Of a stretch of 64,000 nucleotides of DNA, positions 47,201-55,335 are shown piece after piece (position 1 is the stretch's first letter; the number at the start of each line of letters is the position of its first letter). Location: positions 1 through 64,000 of the forward strand of contig JARBTY010000003.1 in NCBI GenBank assembly GCA_029239935.1, read 5' to 3'. The notes below the pieces were generated by a model. It worked only from the letters and a program-made list of their open reading frames with translations, ran no database searches and was not told where the DNA came from. Made by a program: the position numbers and the translations under genes. This DNA comes from Clostridia bacterium. GTDB taxonomy: Bacteria; Bacillota_A; Clostridia; Lachnospirales; Cellulosilyticaceae.

Positions 47201-47408
47201 ATCTATCAAAAATGAGTCCACGGGTGGCTGGTACCTCAATAGTTCTTTGCACACTTGCTCTTAAGTCATTTTTATATTTATCATAGTTTATAATTTGAAG
47301 TGTATAAAACTGGATAAGTAATATCGCAAACATCAAACAAAATATTACAAACACAATAAAGAGCCTGTCTTTTAAAATAAGAAGGAGTTTATTTAAATTT
47401 TTTTTCAC
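44265..47408 (-). CDS. mrdA: penicillin-binding protein 2 (class B transpeptidase), oversized
   Basis: A 1047-residue class B PBP with one N-terminal membrane helix (about 12-32), a PBP-dimer domain with ATRGLIFDRYGRPLAVN, and a transpeptidase domain with SxxK at 539-542 (SIFK), SxN at 599-601 (SCN) and KTG at 977-979. It cross-links side-wall peptidoglycan with RodA. The SxN-to-KTG distance is about 378 residues, against roughly 160 in E. coli PBP2, so about 200 extra helical residues are inserted there; a further segment of about 130 lies before the transpeptidase domain. GTG start with GGGAGGG upstream. Its place between mreD and minC supports the elongasome role. Confidence 0.93.
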   Translation of the reverse strand: MKKNLNKLLLILKDRLFIVFVIFCLMFAILLIQFYTLQIINYDKYKNDLRASVQRTIEVPATRGLIFDRYGRPLAVNKPTNVLKFDQQVKMKKDDLNKTLLDVIGVIEKNGDTYIDSVPISHEAPFEFTASSNQIKSFIYTIPFNGEEHRQELLTYTAEELVEYLKTQFEISPTLSDQEVRKVIALRIEVYKLAYYKYKLVNIATNISERTVNEIEENHAKFPGVMVDVEPIRHYPEGELFGNILGYIRSITDAQFETMKDLGYDKTDMVGQVGIEQSMEQELRGEKGSELVEVDNVGRRVHTITREDQVQGNNIFLTVDLDFQRDTYNSIETRLSAALVERLKGGSQYVKALKGEEVVRSMLESNQLSIDKMKLADEASTQREIYDKLFDAYNEIDPLIRKELTLKELLIQWLDEKSVLVTEKQILLAMHEQGSIKLDESTVTSIKNNKYGNTESILITQLENGTLKPKQMAVDPFSAAAVAVDVNTGEVLSMVGYPSFDSNEMIMNFNAYWSMLFDGIDKRSMLWNRAIMTTKAPGSIFKMITGTAGLEEGVITPSTIIFDTGTFTKAGEPFPRCWVLSRSGGGHGNTDLERALEVSCNYFFYEVAYRLTKGSVNPYANIDTLTKYVQMFGLDRATGIELAETLPNVSTPRNLVERRVTEGLNSLKAMNSEATGGRIQDVKDTLSKGVYPVIDSGSSDLNVQIDYLTQYELKRNLEPVLQDALAGNYDKLLGQFYTEISEYLQLDTSTSVQNIVTNTMNDLTKRSLKLKTRNNIIKELDTILGKKIDKQLKEIIDTVDPNSIMDAYDHAYTVAYRNEVRTNSDSAAAKELTKRLNELGTNKEYYKDYILVKIRGNMINAIANNLLSGAELEWSDGLTVRTAIGQGNNAFSPLQMSRYIAGLANGKQTFDLKIVNGIFDNKTSEEYLKTEIKNVKKLDVSQTTMDEIHNGMLAVTKGNQGTARAIFDDLPFDVGGKTGTAQEGSHEHSWFVSFAPYDKPEIAIVVAIYNSDGLGKYGTLIGKDMLMSYFKLNRQQEKNTLDNRFIE

Positions 47409-47423
47409 CTATGTCCCTCCCTA

Positions 47424-47933
47424 TTAAAATATATTCCTAGTCTTTTTCTCAGTATTTTCTATTTTTTCATTGATTAAATAGGTTAATTGATAAATCACTA
47501 ATGATAAAGTAATCGTATATATAAGTTCTGGTATAATAATTGTTTTTAAAAAAAATATAAAATTAACTTTACCTCTTAAAAAGAAACCAAGCATAGATAC
47601 TACACTATAAAATAAACTGCTAAACAATGTACAAACAAATGGGATGATAAAATTTTCTCTGTAAAAATTTTTATTGAACCGTCCGCATACATAACCTATA
47701 AGTGTATAGATGACAATAGTTGACCCCATTCCCATACCAAAAATGATATCATTTAAAAAACCTGCTGTTAATCCAATAAGGCTTCCCTCTTTACTTCCCC
47801 TCAAAAGAGCAAAAGACACAATAATCATAATCATGAAATTCGGAGAAATTTCTCCGATTCTCAAGTTTTGAAAAAGAGTTGCACTCATTGCATGTACTAT
47901 AAGTAATAAAATGCCTATAATAGATATCCTCAT
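47424..47933 (-). CDS. mreD: rod shape-determining protein MreD
   Basis: The 169-residue protein has five or six membrane helices, with the MreD-like pattern ISPNFMIMIIVSFALLRG and GLTAGFLNDI. It belongs to the Mre elongasome complex. It lies 15 bases after mreC and 15 before the PBP2 gene. Confidence 0.9.
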   Translation of the reverse strand: MRISIIGILLLIVHAMSATLFQNLRIGEISPNFMIMIIVSFALLRGSKEGSLIGLTAGFLNDIIFGMGMGSTIVIYTLIGYVCGRFNKNFYRENFIIPFVCTLFSSLFYSVVSMLGFFLRGKVNFIFFLKTIIIPELIYTITLSLVIYQLTYLINEKIENTEKKTRNIF

Positions 47934-47948
47934 GTTGCACCCTCTCCA

Positions 47949-48767
47949 TTAATTAGTGTTACTCTTAATAACTAATATCTGTTCTAGATGTTTAAAATCT
48001 ACTATTGGTCTAATATAGGCATACTGTGTTAAACCATTTTTACCTTGTACAATTTCTTCAACAGTCCCTATCGGTATGCCAGGAGGGTAAATGGAACTTA
48101 AATGAGAAGTGATGACCTGGTCTCCTTTAACAATCTCTGATTCAATATTAATCTCCAGCTTGCATAAGCCTCTATTTACAAGTTCTATGTCACCTCTTAA
48201 GATGCCAGTATCTCCTGTTCTGATTACTTTTGCACTGACAGAACTTCTATCGTCTATAATAGAAAGTATTTTAGATGTGATGACTGTAGAGTCAAGAACA
48301 CGTCCCACTAATCCACCATTTGCTAGAATTACACTATTCTCGTGAATATTCTGGCTAGTTCCTTTGTCAATATTAAATATTTTATACCAGTTTCCTGATT
48401 CCTTGCCAATGACGTTTGCACCAACTCCTTGGTACTCCACATAACGTTGTCTCATATCTAAAATATTTTTCAAACTATTATTTTCATTTTTGTATTCTGC
48501 CAATATAGTATTTTCATAAATTAATTTTTCATTTTCTTGTTTGAGTAGTTCATTTTCTTCCAATAACCTTTGTGTATCTTTGAAATAAAATGTCAACTTA
48601 CCCGTCTGATTGCTGATAAAAAGAATTGATTTTTCAATTGGATACAAAATCAAATTTACCCCTGTGCTCATAACAGGTATGTTGTATCTTTTTCCTATTA
48701 TAATAACAATCAAAAAAAGGATTCCTGCGGCAACACCTATTTTTTTAAATTCTTTATTTAGTTTCAA
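47949..48767 (-). CDS. mreC: rod shape-determining protein MreC
   Basis: The 272-residue protein has an N-terminal membrane helix, a coiled coil (about 60-100, rich in E/N/L) and two beta-barrel domains with VIDDRSSVSAKVIRTGDTG. It scaffolds MreB, RodA and PBP2 from outside the membrane. I chose the TTG at 48767 with AAGGAG eight bases upstream over a GTG three codons earlier that overlaps that site. Confidence 0.92.
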   Translation of the reverse strand: MKLNKEFKKIGVAAGILFLIVIIIGKRYNIPVMSTGVNLILYPIEKSILFISNQTGKLTFYFKDTQRLLEENELLKQENEKLIYENTILAEYKNENNSLKNILDMRQRYVEYQGVGANVIGKESGNWYKIFNIDKGTSQNIHENSVILANGGLVGRVLDSTVITSKILSIIDDRSSVSAKVIRTGDTGILRGDIELVNRGLCKLEINIESEIVKGDQVITSHLSSIYPPGIPIGTVEEIVQGKNGLTQYAYIRPIVDFKHLEQILVIKSNTN

Positions 48768-48784
48768 GGTATTCACTCCTTGCT

Positions 48785-49795
48785 TTATTTATCATCAGCA
48801 AAAAGCGCTGCCCACTTTTCTATATCTTCCAGTGCATAGCCAGTTCCTTTAGCTACACAATCCAGAGGATCTTCAGCTATTTTTACAGGCATGCCGGTCT
48901 CCAAACTAATGAGTGTATCAAGTCCAGTTAAAAGAGCTCCTCCGCCAGTAAGCATAATACCACTTTCGATAATATCTGCTGAAAGTTCAGGTGGCGTTTT
49001 CTCAAGCGTGTATTTTATAGCATCAATAATGGAATTAACAGGTTCTTTTATGGCTTCTGTCACTTCTGTAGACGTAATAGTAAGAATCTTTGGCAGTCCT
49101 GTCACTAAATCTCTGCCTCGTATCTCCATCGTTGCCTCTTCGCCGATTGGATAGGCCGCTCCAATATTAATCTTAATCTGCTCTGCTGTTCTTTCACCAA
49201 TCATTAGGTTATATTCCCTTTTGATATAAGAAACAATATATTCGTCAAACTCGTCGCCCGCAATACGCAAAGATTTGCTTGCAACAATACCGCCTAATGA
49301 AATAACCGCCACATCTGTAGTTCCTCCGCCTATGTCTACCACCATGTTTCCAGTAGGCTCTTCTACTCTTAAATGTGCCCCAATAGCAGCTGCCATTGGT
49401 TCTTCCATGATAAGTGCTTTTTTTGCACCTGCTTTTTCAGTTGCTTCTTCAACAGCTCTTTTTTCAACTGAAGTAACACCCGAGGGCACACATACAATAA
49501 CCCTTGGTTTAGATGAGAATAAGGATCTCTTATAAGCTTTGCCAATAAAATATCTTAACATGGCTTCTGTTGTTGCAAAATCAGCTATAACCCCATCCTT
49601 TAAAGGTCTTATAGCCACAATGCTTCCTGGCGTTCTCCCTATCATGTTTTTGGCTTCATCACCAACGGCAAGTACTTCATTTGTTTTTTGCTTTATCGCT
49701 ACAACAGAAGGTTCGTTAACAACGATACCTTTCCCTTTTACAAATACCAGTGTATTAGCTGTTCCAAGGTCTATACCCATATCTTTTCCAAACAT
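48785..49795 (-). CDS. mreB: rod shape-determining protein MreB
   Basis: The 336-residue actin homologue has [18 protein letters not shown], the phosphate-2 loop [15 protein letters not shown] and [11 protein letters not shown]. It forms membrane-bound filaments that orient wall synthesis. Start is the ATG at 49795 with AGGAGG eight bases before. It heads the mreBCD-PBP2-minCDE-rodA-mgsA transcript from the promoter at 49874-49902. Confidence 0.96.
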   Translation of the reverse strand: MFGKDMGIDLGTANTLVFVKGKGIVVNEPSVVAIKQKTNEVLAVGDEAKNMIGRTPGSIVAIRPLKDGVIADFATTEAMLRYFIGKAYKRSLFSSKPRVIVCVPSGVTSVEKRAVEEATEKAGAKKALIMEEPMAAAIGAHLRVEEPTGNMVVDIGGGTTDVAVISLGGIVASKSLRIAGDEFDEYIVSYIKREYNLMIGERTAEQIKINIGAAYPIGEEATMEIRGRDLVTGLPKILTITSTEVTEAIKEPVNSIIDAIKYTLEKTPPELSADIIESGIMLTGGGALLTGLDTLISLETGMPVKIAEDPLDCVAKGTGYALEDIEKWAALFADDK

Positions 49796-49873
49796 ATTCA
49801 AATCCTCCTAGTAAAATCTATACTCTATTATCAATTTTTTTAAAGTCAATGCTTAAAAAATCTCATATCTATC

Positions 49874-49902
49874 ATAATACAGTGTTTTTTTATCTTTTTC
49901 AA
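49874..49902 (-). promoter_or_regulatory. sigma-A promoter of the mreB operon
   Basis: On the minus strand TTGAAA (49897-49902), 17 bases, TATTAT (49874-49879), about 80 bases before mreB. A second TTGACT lies nearer the gene without a good -10. Confidence 0.65.
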
Positions 49903-49961
49903 CAGATTAATGGTAAATAAAAATGTAAAAGTTAAATTTTGTAAAATGTCTCTTGTTTTGA

Positions 49962-50645
49962 CTAAATATAATTTTGTTCTTTTAAACTTATATACGTCCC
50001 ATCTCCAATAATGACATGATCCAAAAAAGGGATACCAACAATTTCCCCCGCCTGTTTAAGTCTTGCGGTGATTTGAATATCTTCTTTACTCGGACTAGCG
50101 TCTCCACTGGGATGGTTATGAACAGCAATGATACTATGGGCTGATTTTTGAATCGCAGCTTTATAGACTTCTCTTGGATGCACAATAGATGCTGTAAGAC
50201 TACCTTTAGAAATCATCTCATAACTCTTCATCTTACATTTTGTATCCAAGAGTAGAATAAGAAAATTTTCTTCTTTTAGGTGCCTCATATCTTCCATAAA
50301 ATATTCTGATACATCTTTTGGGGAGGTCACTTTGAAAGAGGCTGAATATTTTTGACGGGATAGGCGTTTACAGAGTTCCAACAATGTCAAAATCTGTATA
50401 GCCTTAACTTTTCCTATCCCTTTAATCATCGTAAGTTCTTCAAAAGAGAGATGGTATAAGCAAAGTAATGAAGGTATCTTATTGTGACGACAAAGAATCG
50501 TCTCTGCAAGTTCTTTAGCATTACAGTTTTGGGTACCGCTTCTTAAAAGAATTGCAAGAAGTTCCACATCCGTAAGTGCGCCTTGTCCATATTTCTCAAA
50601 TTTTTCATAGGGTCTGTTATAGAATGGATCATCCTGTATACGCAT
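49962..50645 (-). CDS. radC: RadC family JAB-domain protein
   Basis: The 227-residue protein has an N-terminal helix-hairpin-helix region (IKGIGKVKAIQ) and a JAB/MPN+ metalloprotease-like domain with HNHPSGDASPSKED. RadC was named for DNA repair but its actual role is unclear. Start is the ATG at 50645 behind AAAGGGGGG. Position between maf and mreB is conserved in Firmicutes. Confidence 0.93.
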   Translation of the reverse strand: MRIQDDPFYNRPYEKFEKYGQGALTDVELLAILLRSGTQNCNAKELAETILCRHNKIPSLLCLYHLSFEELTMIKGIGKVKAIQILTLLELCKRLSRQKYSASFKVTSPKDVSEYFMEDMRHLKEENFLILLLDTKCKMKSYEMISKGSLTASIVHPREVYKAAIQKSAHSIIAVHNHPSGDASPSKEDIQITARLKQAGEIVGIPFLDHVIIGDGTYISLKEQNYI

Positions 50646-50723
50646 CTGCCACCCCCCTTTCACACACTCAGATTATTGCCCTAATAACCATTATCCATAC
50701 TTCATTTCATGATAAAAAACAAT

Positions 50724-50755
50724 AAAAAACAAGTTTAACTTTCAACTTGTTTTTT
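50724..50755 (-). terminator. terminator overlapping the end of maf
   Basis: A perfect 12-bp stem (50724-50735 with 50744-50755) whose inner part includes the maf stop and last codons; the distal arm gives six U on the minus strand. It separates maf from radC. Confidence 0.8.
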
Positions 50756-51331
50756 AGCTTCGTAATATTTATTTATTTGTGTAAGCTCTTGATACAATCT
50801 ATGGACAGGTAATCCTACTACGTTGTAATAGTCCCCTTCTATGCCTTCGATATAAAGCGCCCCTTTTCCCTGTATACCATAGGCGCCAGCTTTATCTAAC
50901 GGTTCACCTGTACGAATATAGCTATCTATTTCTTCGGCCGTCAGACCTTTCATTTTTACAGATGTTCTTTCACAAAAGGTGTGTGTATACTTATCAATCT
51001 TACACACAATAGCAACCCCTGTATAGACAAAATGACTTTTACCTGATAAGCTGTCTAAAATCACTTTAGCATCTTGTTTATCTCTAGGCTTACCAATTAT
51101 TTGACTGCCTATCGCCACCACCGTATCGCACCCAATAACAAGTTGACTTGGATAATCTTCTGCAACGGCCATAGCTTTTTTTAAGGCTAAAGCCTTAACA
51201 TTTTCTTCTGGACTTTGTGTCCGGTCTATCTGTTCATCTACTTCCTTACTTACTACAATAAATGGCATTTCTAAAAGATTTATCAGTGCCTTTCTTCTTG
51301 GAGAAGAAGAGGCTAGTACAATAAATTCCAT
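50735..51331 (-). CDS. maf: Maf family nucleoside triphosphate pyrophosphatase
   Basis: The 198-residue protein has the Maf signature LASSSPRRKALI at its start, GCDTVV and the later KAGAYGIQGKG. Maf enzymes hydrolyse dTTP, UTP or modified pyrimidine nucleotides; overexpression in Bacillus blocks septation. It precedes radC and mreB, its usual place. Confidence 0.94.
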   Translation of the reverse strand: MEFIVLASSSPRRKALINLLEMPFIVVSKEVDEQIDRTQSPEENVKALALKKAMAVAEDYPSQLVIGCDTVVAIGSQIIGKPRDKQDAKVILDSLSGKSHFVYTGVAIVCKIDKYTHTFCERTSVKMKGLTAEEIDSYIRTGEPLDKAGAYGIQGKGALYIEGIEGDYYNVVGLPVHRLYQELTQINKYYEAKKQVES

Positions 51332-51349
51332 ACGCTCTATCCTTATTTT

Positions 51350-51610
51350 TTAGATTTTTTTATAGATTAAAACACCTGCCACCATACCTAAAATTCCTGC
51401 CAATGTGATGTTCAATTTAATTTGAAAGGAAAGCCATATCACACCTAAATCAACCTGCAGAGGCGTATCGAGCCCAAAGGCACCTGCGTAATTAATCCAT
51501 TTCAAAAAGTTTACATTTGAACAAAATCCCCCTACAAAGTTTCCTACAGTAAGGCCCGCCAGCATACATAATATTAATACCCACGCGTTAGTTCCTCTAT
51601 TCATTGCCAT
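51350..51610 (-). CDS. DUF4321 membrane protein
   Basis: A protein of about 86 residues with two membrane helices (about 8-30 and 62-84) and a short extracytoplasmic loop; it matches the DUF4321 family of Clostridia, whose function is unknown. GGGGGA precedes the ATG at 51610. It lies upstream of maf, 18 bases away, and is likely co-transcribed with it, at the head of the cell-shape region. Confidence 0.85.
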   Translation of the reverse strand: MAMNRGTNAWVLILCMLAGLTVGNFVGGFCSNVNFLKWINYAGAFGLDTPLQVDLGVIWLSFQIKLNITLAGILGMVAGVLIYKKI

Positions 51611-51741
51611 AAATAGTCCCCCATAATCTGTTATCATTAGCGTTATACCTATTTTCTACATTTTATCATACAATCCTTATAATACCTAGAAATTATTTGA
51701 AAAACATATCAAAATAATGGTAAAAACGGTGCATGCCATAC

Positions 51742-51803
51742 TAAAAAAATAAGGTACTGCTGCACAACGACACTTTAAGTTCATTGTACTTCAGCACCTT
51801 ATT
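51742..51803 (-). terminator. long-hairpin terminator of the rnf operon
   Basis: Arms 51749-51775 and 51777-51803 form a near-palindromic hairpin of about 25 pairs with a few wobble pairs, one small internal loop and almost no loop, followed by seven U on the minus strand. It starts four bases after the rnfB stop. Its length is unusual for an intrinsic terminator. Confidence 0.75.
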
Positions 51804-51806
51804 ATT

Positions 51807-52610
51807 TTAGTTTGCTAATAAATTAGTAATTGCTTTTGTTGGACACTTTGCTTCACATTTTCCGCAGCGAATACATTTTTCAGGGTCAATTGCTGCAAGA
51901 CTGTTTGTAATCGTGATAGCATCTACCTCACACTGCTTGGCACAGATGCCGCATCCGATGCACCCGATATCACATCCAGCTTTAACTTCTTTTCCTTTAT
52001 CATGAGAAACGCAGTTAACATGATAACTGGCACTGATTGGCTGCATATGAATAATATGTCTTGGACAGGCCGTTTTGCAGGCACCGCAGCTCACACATTT
52101 CTCTGGATTAATAATAGGCAGTCCGTTTTCCATCGTGATGGCTCCAAACTCACAGGCAACCTCACAAGTTCCAAACCCCAGACAACCATACCGGCATACT
52201 TTAGGGCCTCCCCCAATTAAGTTTGCATCTGTACAGCTTTGAATGCCTTCATAATCATATTTTATTTTAGCATGGGTATTATCACCTTTACATCTTACTA
52301 CTGCCACTGTTTTTTCAGCAGTACTGGCCTCTACACCCATTATATTTGCAATTTCATCAATCTGTCCTTGATTACATACTGGACAGGCACCTATTTTACT
52401 TTCACCGGCTACTATTGATCTAGCAAGTGCTTCACATCCGGCAAAACCACATCCGCCGCAATTTGCTCCCGGCAAACTATCTTTAACCTTTTCTACACGT
52501 TCATCAACAGGAACGGCAAACTTTTTAGCTGCTATACCTAATCCAACTCCAAATACAAGTCCTAGGCCGCCTATAGATAAAACGGGATATAGAATGGCTG
52601 TCATATCCAT
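51807..52610 (-). CDS. rnfB: Rnf complex subunit RnfB
   Basis: The 267-residue protein has an N-terminal membrane helix, the RnfB/Fe-S domain CGGCGFAGCEALA and several ferredoxin CxxCxxCxxxC motifs (for example CVSCGACKTACP, CIGCGICAKQC, CIRCGKCEAKCP). It is thought to accept electrons from reduced ferredoxin. Last gene of the rnfCDGEAB cluster. Confidence 0.96.
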   Translation of the reverse strand: MDMTAILYPVLSIGGLGLVFGVGLGIAAKKFAVPVDERVEKVKDSLPGANCGGCGFAGCEALARSIVAGESKIGACPVCNQGQIDEIANIMGVEASTAEKTVAVVRCKGDNTHAKIKYDYEGIQSCTDANLIGGGPKVCRYGCLGFGTCEVACEFGAITMENGLPIINPEKCVSCGACKTACPRHIIHMQPISASYHVNCVSHDKGKEVKAGCDIGCIGCGICAKQCEVDAITITNSLAAIDPEKCIRCGKCEAKCPTKAITNLLAN

Positions 52611-52625
52611 TTGTATTCCCCCTTC

Positions 52626-53201
52626 TTACTTAATGAGATTTTGAAATCCTAAAAATGCTATTGACATAAACCCTGCTGTAATAAGCGCTATTGGAAGACC
52701 CTTAAAGCCTGGTAAAACATCGTTATTTTCAATTCTTTCTCTTATACCTGCAAACAGAACCATAACAAGTGTAAAACCAATCGCTCCGCCTACACCATTA
52801 ACGATAGACTCTATCAATGAATAACCTTTTTGCGTATTAAGAATAGCTACTCCTAGCACAGCACAGTTGGTTGTAATAAGCGGCAGATAAACGCCTAATG
52901 CACTGTACAGTGATGGACTCATTTTTTGTATAACCATTTCTACAAATTGCACCAATGCCGCAATAACTAAAATAAATGCTACTGTATAAAGATACTCCAT
53001 CTTCAGCGGTACCAGCAAATAATGATACACGAGATAAGACATCATAGATGCAAGTCCCATAACAAATGTAACAGCCGCTCCCATCCCAATAGACGTCTCT
53101 ATTTTTTTTGAAACACCTAGAAATGGGCATATACCTAAAAATCTTGTGAGCACAAAGTTATTAACCAATGCGGCTCCTAAAAATAGTAAGAACAAATTCA
53201 T
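52626..53201 (-). CDS. rnfA: Rnf complex subunit RnfA
   Basis: A 191-residue integral membrane protein with six helices and the RnfA/NqrE pattern [17 protein letters not shown] and a mirrored cysteine-bearing half ([12 protein letters not shown]). RnfA and RnfE form a pseudo-symmetric pair that carries an Fe-S cluster in the membrane and helps move Na+ or H+. Confidence 0.96.
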   Translation of the reverse strand: MNLFLLFLGAALVNNFVLTRFLGICPFLGVSKKIETSIGMGAAVTFVMGLASMMSYLVYHYLLVPLKMEYLYTVAFILVIAALVQFVEMVIQKMSPSLYSALGVYLPLITTNCAVLGVAILNTQKGYSLIESIVNGVGGAIGFTLVMVLFAGIRERIENNDVLPGFKGLPIALITAGFMSIAFLGFQNLIK

Positions 53202-53212
53202 TTTTTCCCCTC

Positions 53213-53809
53213 CTAGTGTTTTTTAGCTTTGAGTGCGTTTAATCCTGCCATCAATAGGCCTAATGTAAAAAATGCCCCTGGTGCTAAAATCATAATAATG
53301 GCTGGATTATAGGTTGCTGGCAGAACTGAAAATCCAAAAAGTTGTCCTGCTCCTAATACTTCTCTAATCATCCCGATAACTGTGAGTGAGGCTGTAAATC
53401 CCATCCCCATACCTAAACCATCAAAAACAGAAGGTAAAGGTTTATTTTTGGATGCATAAGCTTCTGCTCTTCCAAGTATAATACAGTTAACCACAATCAA
53501 TGGTATAAATAAGCCTAATGCAGAATAAAGTTCAATCATATAAGCATGTAAAAGTAATTCTATCATCGTTACAAAACTTGCAATAATAACAACAAAGGCA
53601 GGAATACGTATTTTTGAAGGAATATATTTTCTAAGCAGTGATATCACAAGGTTAGAACAAATAAGTACCGCTGTTGTTGCAAGCCCCATTCCTATGGAGT
53701 TAACTGCACCTGTTGTAACCGCAAGGGTTGGACACATTCCTAACACCTGAACAAATGTGGGATTATCGAGCACAATACCAGCTTTTAGTCTTTCTTTCAA
53801 TGCATTCAT
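53213..53809 (-). CDS. rnfE: Rnf complex subunit RnfE
   Basis: A 198-residue six-helix protein with [18 protein letters not shown] and [16 protein letters not shown], the RnfE/NqrD signature paired with RnfA. It is one of the ion-translocating membrane subunits. It lies 11 bases before rnfA. Confidence 0.96.
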   Translation of the reverse strand: MNALKERLKAGIVLDNPTFVQVLGMCPTLAVTTGAVNSIGMGLATTAVLICSNLVISLLRKYIPSKIRIPAFVVIIASFVTMIELLLHAYMIELYSALGLFIPLIVVNCIILGRAEAYASKNKPLPSVFDGLGMGMGFTASLTVIGMIREVLGAGQLFGFSVLPATYNPAIIMILAPGAFFTLGLLMAGLNALKAKKH

Positions 53810-54376
53810 TTATTTCCCTCCCATCAGCAAGTCTTGCTTATGATCTTGCACATATTGTGCGGCATCATTGACACTCTCCGCTACAGCACTTGATGTAATC
53901 GTTGCACCCGTTATAGCTTCTATTTCATTATCCTTTGGCGTTGACTTAACGACTGCCAGTGGTGGCGTTTTCTGGATAAACTGACCTAGAAAGCTATCTG
54001 CCGTTGCATTAGCTCCAAGACCTGGGGTTTCTGCATGAGATAATATCTTAACCCCTTTAATCTGACCTTCCGTATTGAGACCAATAAGCACTGTGATAGG
54101 TCCGCCATAACCGTTAGGCATCATTTTAACAACTGTACCAATGGCTTGACCGCCCCCATTTGCCACATAAAGTTCTGTAATCTTTTCATCCTCAATGTCC
54201 TCTACCTTTGTAAAGTCATCTGCATCTGCAATAAGTTCTTTCATAGCCGCCTGCTCGGATACTTCTTTGTTGTGCGCAATGATTGGTGTTGTCATGGTAT
54301 TAACAAAACCAAGTAGTCCTACACAAATAGCTGTGATAAAAAATAATATAGCTCCTAATTTGAGTGATTCTTTCAT
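53810..54376 (-). CDS. rnfG: Rnf complex subunit RnfG
   Basis: A 188-residue protein with an N-terminal membrane helix and an extracytoplasmic FMN-binding domain containing GPITVLIGLN and the flavinylation motif TGATITSSAV, where FMN is attached to a threonine. It passes electrons within Rnf. Its start overlaps rnfD by 4 bases and it abuts rnfE. Confidence 0.95.
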   Translation of the reverse strand: MKESLKLGAILFFITAICVGLLGFVNTMTTPIIAHNKEVSEQAAMKELIADADDFTKVEDIEDEKITELYVANGGGQAIGTVVKMMPNGYGGPITVLIGLNTEGQIKGVKILSHAETPGLGANATADSFLGQFIQKTPPLAVVKSTPKDNEIEAITGATITSSAVAESVNDAAQYVQDHKQDLLMGGK

Positions 54377-55314
54377 GCTTTTTTCCCTCCCCCGAAAGGT
54401 TTTATTTTGACATATCTGTCAATAAGAGGTACTGCTAAGTTCATAATAAGGATACTATAACTCACACCCTCTGGATAACCGCCAAAAAGTCTTATGACAG
54501 CAGCAATCACCCCTGCACCTACAGCAAAAATAATCTGACCTTTAGTTGTCATGGGTGAGGTGGTGTAATCTGTTGCCATAAAAAAGGCTCCCAGCATAAT
54601 ACCGCCTAAAAATAATGAATATAAACTAGTGGTTAGTCCTGTACCACCAAAAATCCAAGTTATTATAAAGATTGTCCCTATATAAAAAACAGGTATTTCC
54701 CATCTGATAACTTTTCTATAAATTAAGTAAATAGCACCTAATAAAATAGCTGCCGCTGATACTTCTCCAATACATCCTGCTATGTCTCCCAAAAACACCT
54801 TCGACCAGCTAGGAAGCTGCTCAAGTGCTCCGCTTTTAAGCAAAGCCAGTGGTGTTGCACCAGAAACTGCATCAGCACCTGGTAAAGTGAAATCTGTTGT
54901 TGCCTGCGGATAAGCTGCAAGTAAAAAGGCTCTAGCTGCTAATGCCGGATTAATAAAGTTTTGGCCTATTCCTCCAAATATGTGCTTCGCGAGGATCATT
55001 GCCACAAAAGCACCTACCACTACAATGTAAACAGGAATACCTACAGGTAAATTAAAAGCTAGCAATAAACCTGTTACAACCGCACTCAAATCAAATATTG
55101 TAATTGGTTTTTTTAAAACCTTTTGCCATACCCACTCAAATAAAACACATGATAAAACACTTACAAGTGTTACCCACAATGCTCTTGCGCCAAAGAAAAT
55201 TACTCCGGCTACCAGCGCTGGGGTCAATGCTATAATCACATCTAACATAATACGTTTTGTACTATGATCTGCTCTCACGTGAGGGGATGATGAAACCTTC
55301 AATGCTTTTTCCAT
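54373..55314 (-). CDS. rnfD: Rnf complex subunit RnfD
   Basis: A 313-residue polytopic protein of the RnfD/NqrB family with the covalent-FMN motif SGATPLALL and multiple helices; it is a main ion-translocating subunit. It follows rnfC by 21 bases. Confidence 0.95.
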   Translation of the reverse strand: MEKALKVSSSPHVRADHSTKRIMLDVIIALTPALVAGVIFFGARALWVTLVSVLSCVLFEWVWQKVLKKPITIFDLSAVVTGLLLAFNLPVGIPVYIVVVGAFVAMILAKHIFGGIGQNFINPALAARAFLLAAYPQATTDFTLPGADAVSGATPLALLKSGALEQLPSWSKVFLGDIAGCIGEVSAAAILLGAIYLIYRKVIRWEIPVFYIGTIFIITWIFGGTGLTTSLYSLFLGGIMLGAFFMATDYTTSPMTTKGQIIFAVGAGVIAAVIRLFGGYPEGVSYSILIMNLAVPLIDRYVKIKPFGGGKKA

Positions 55315-55335
55315 CTTCTTTTTCTCCTTTTTATC

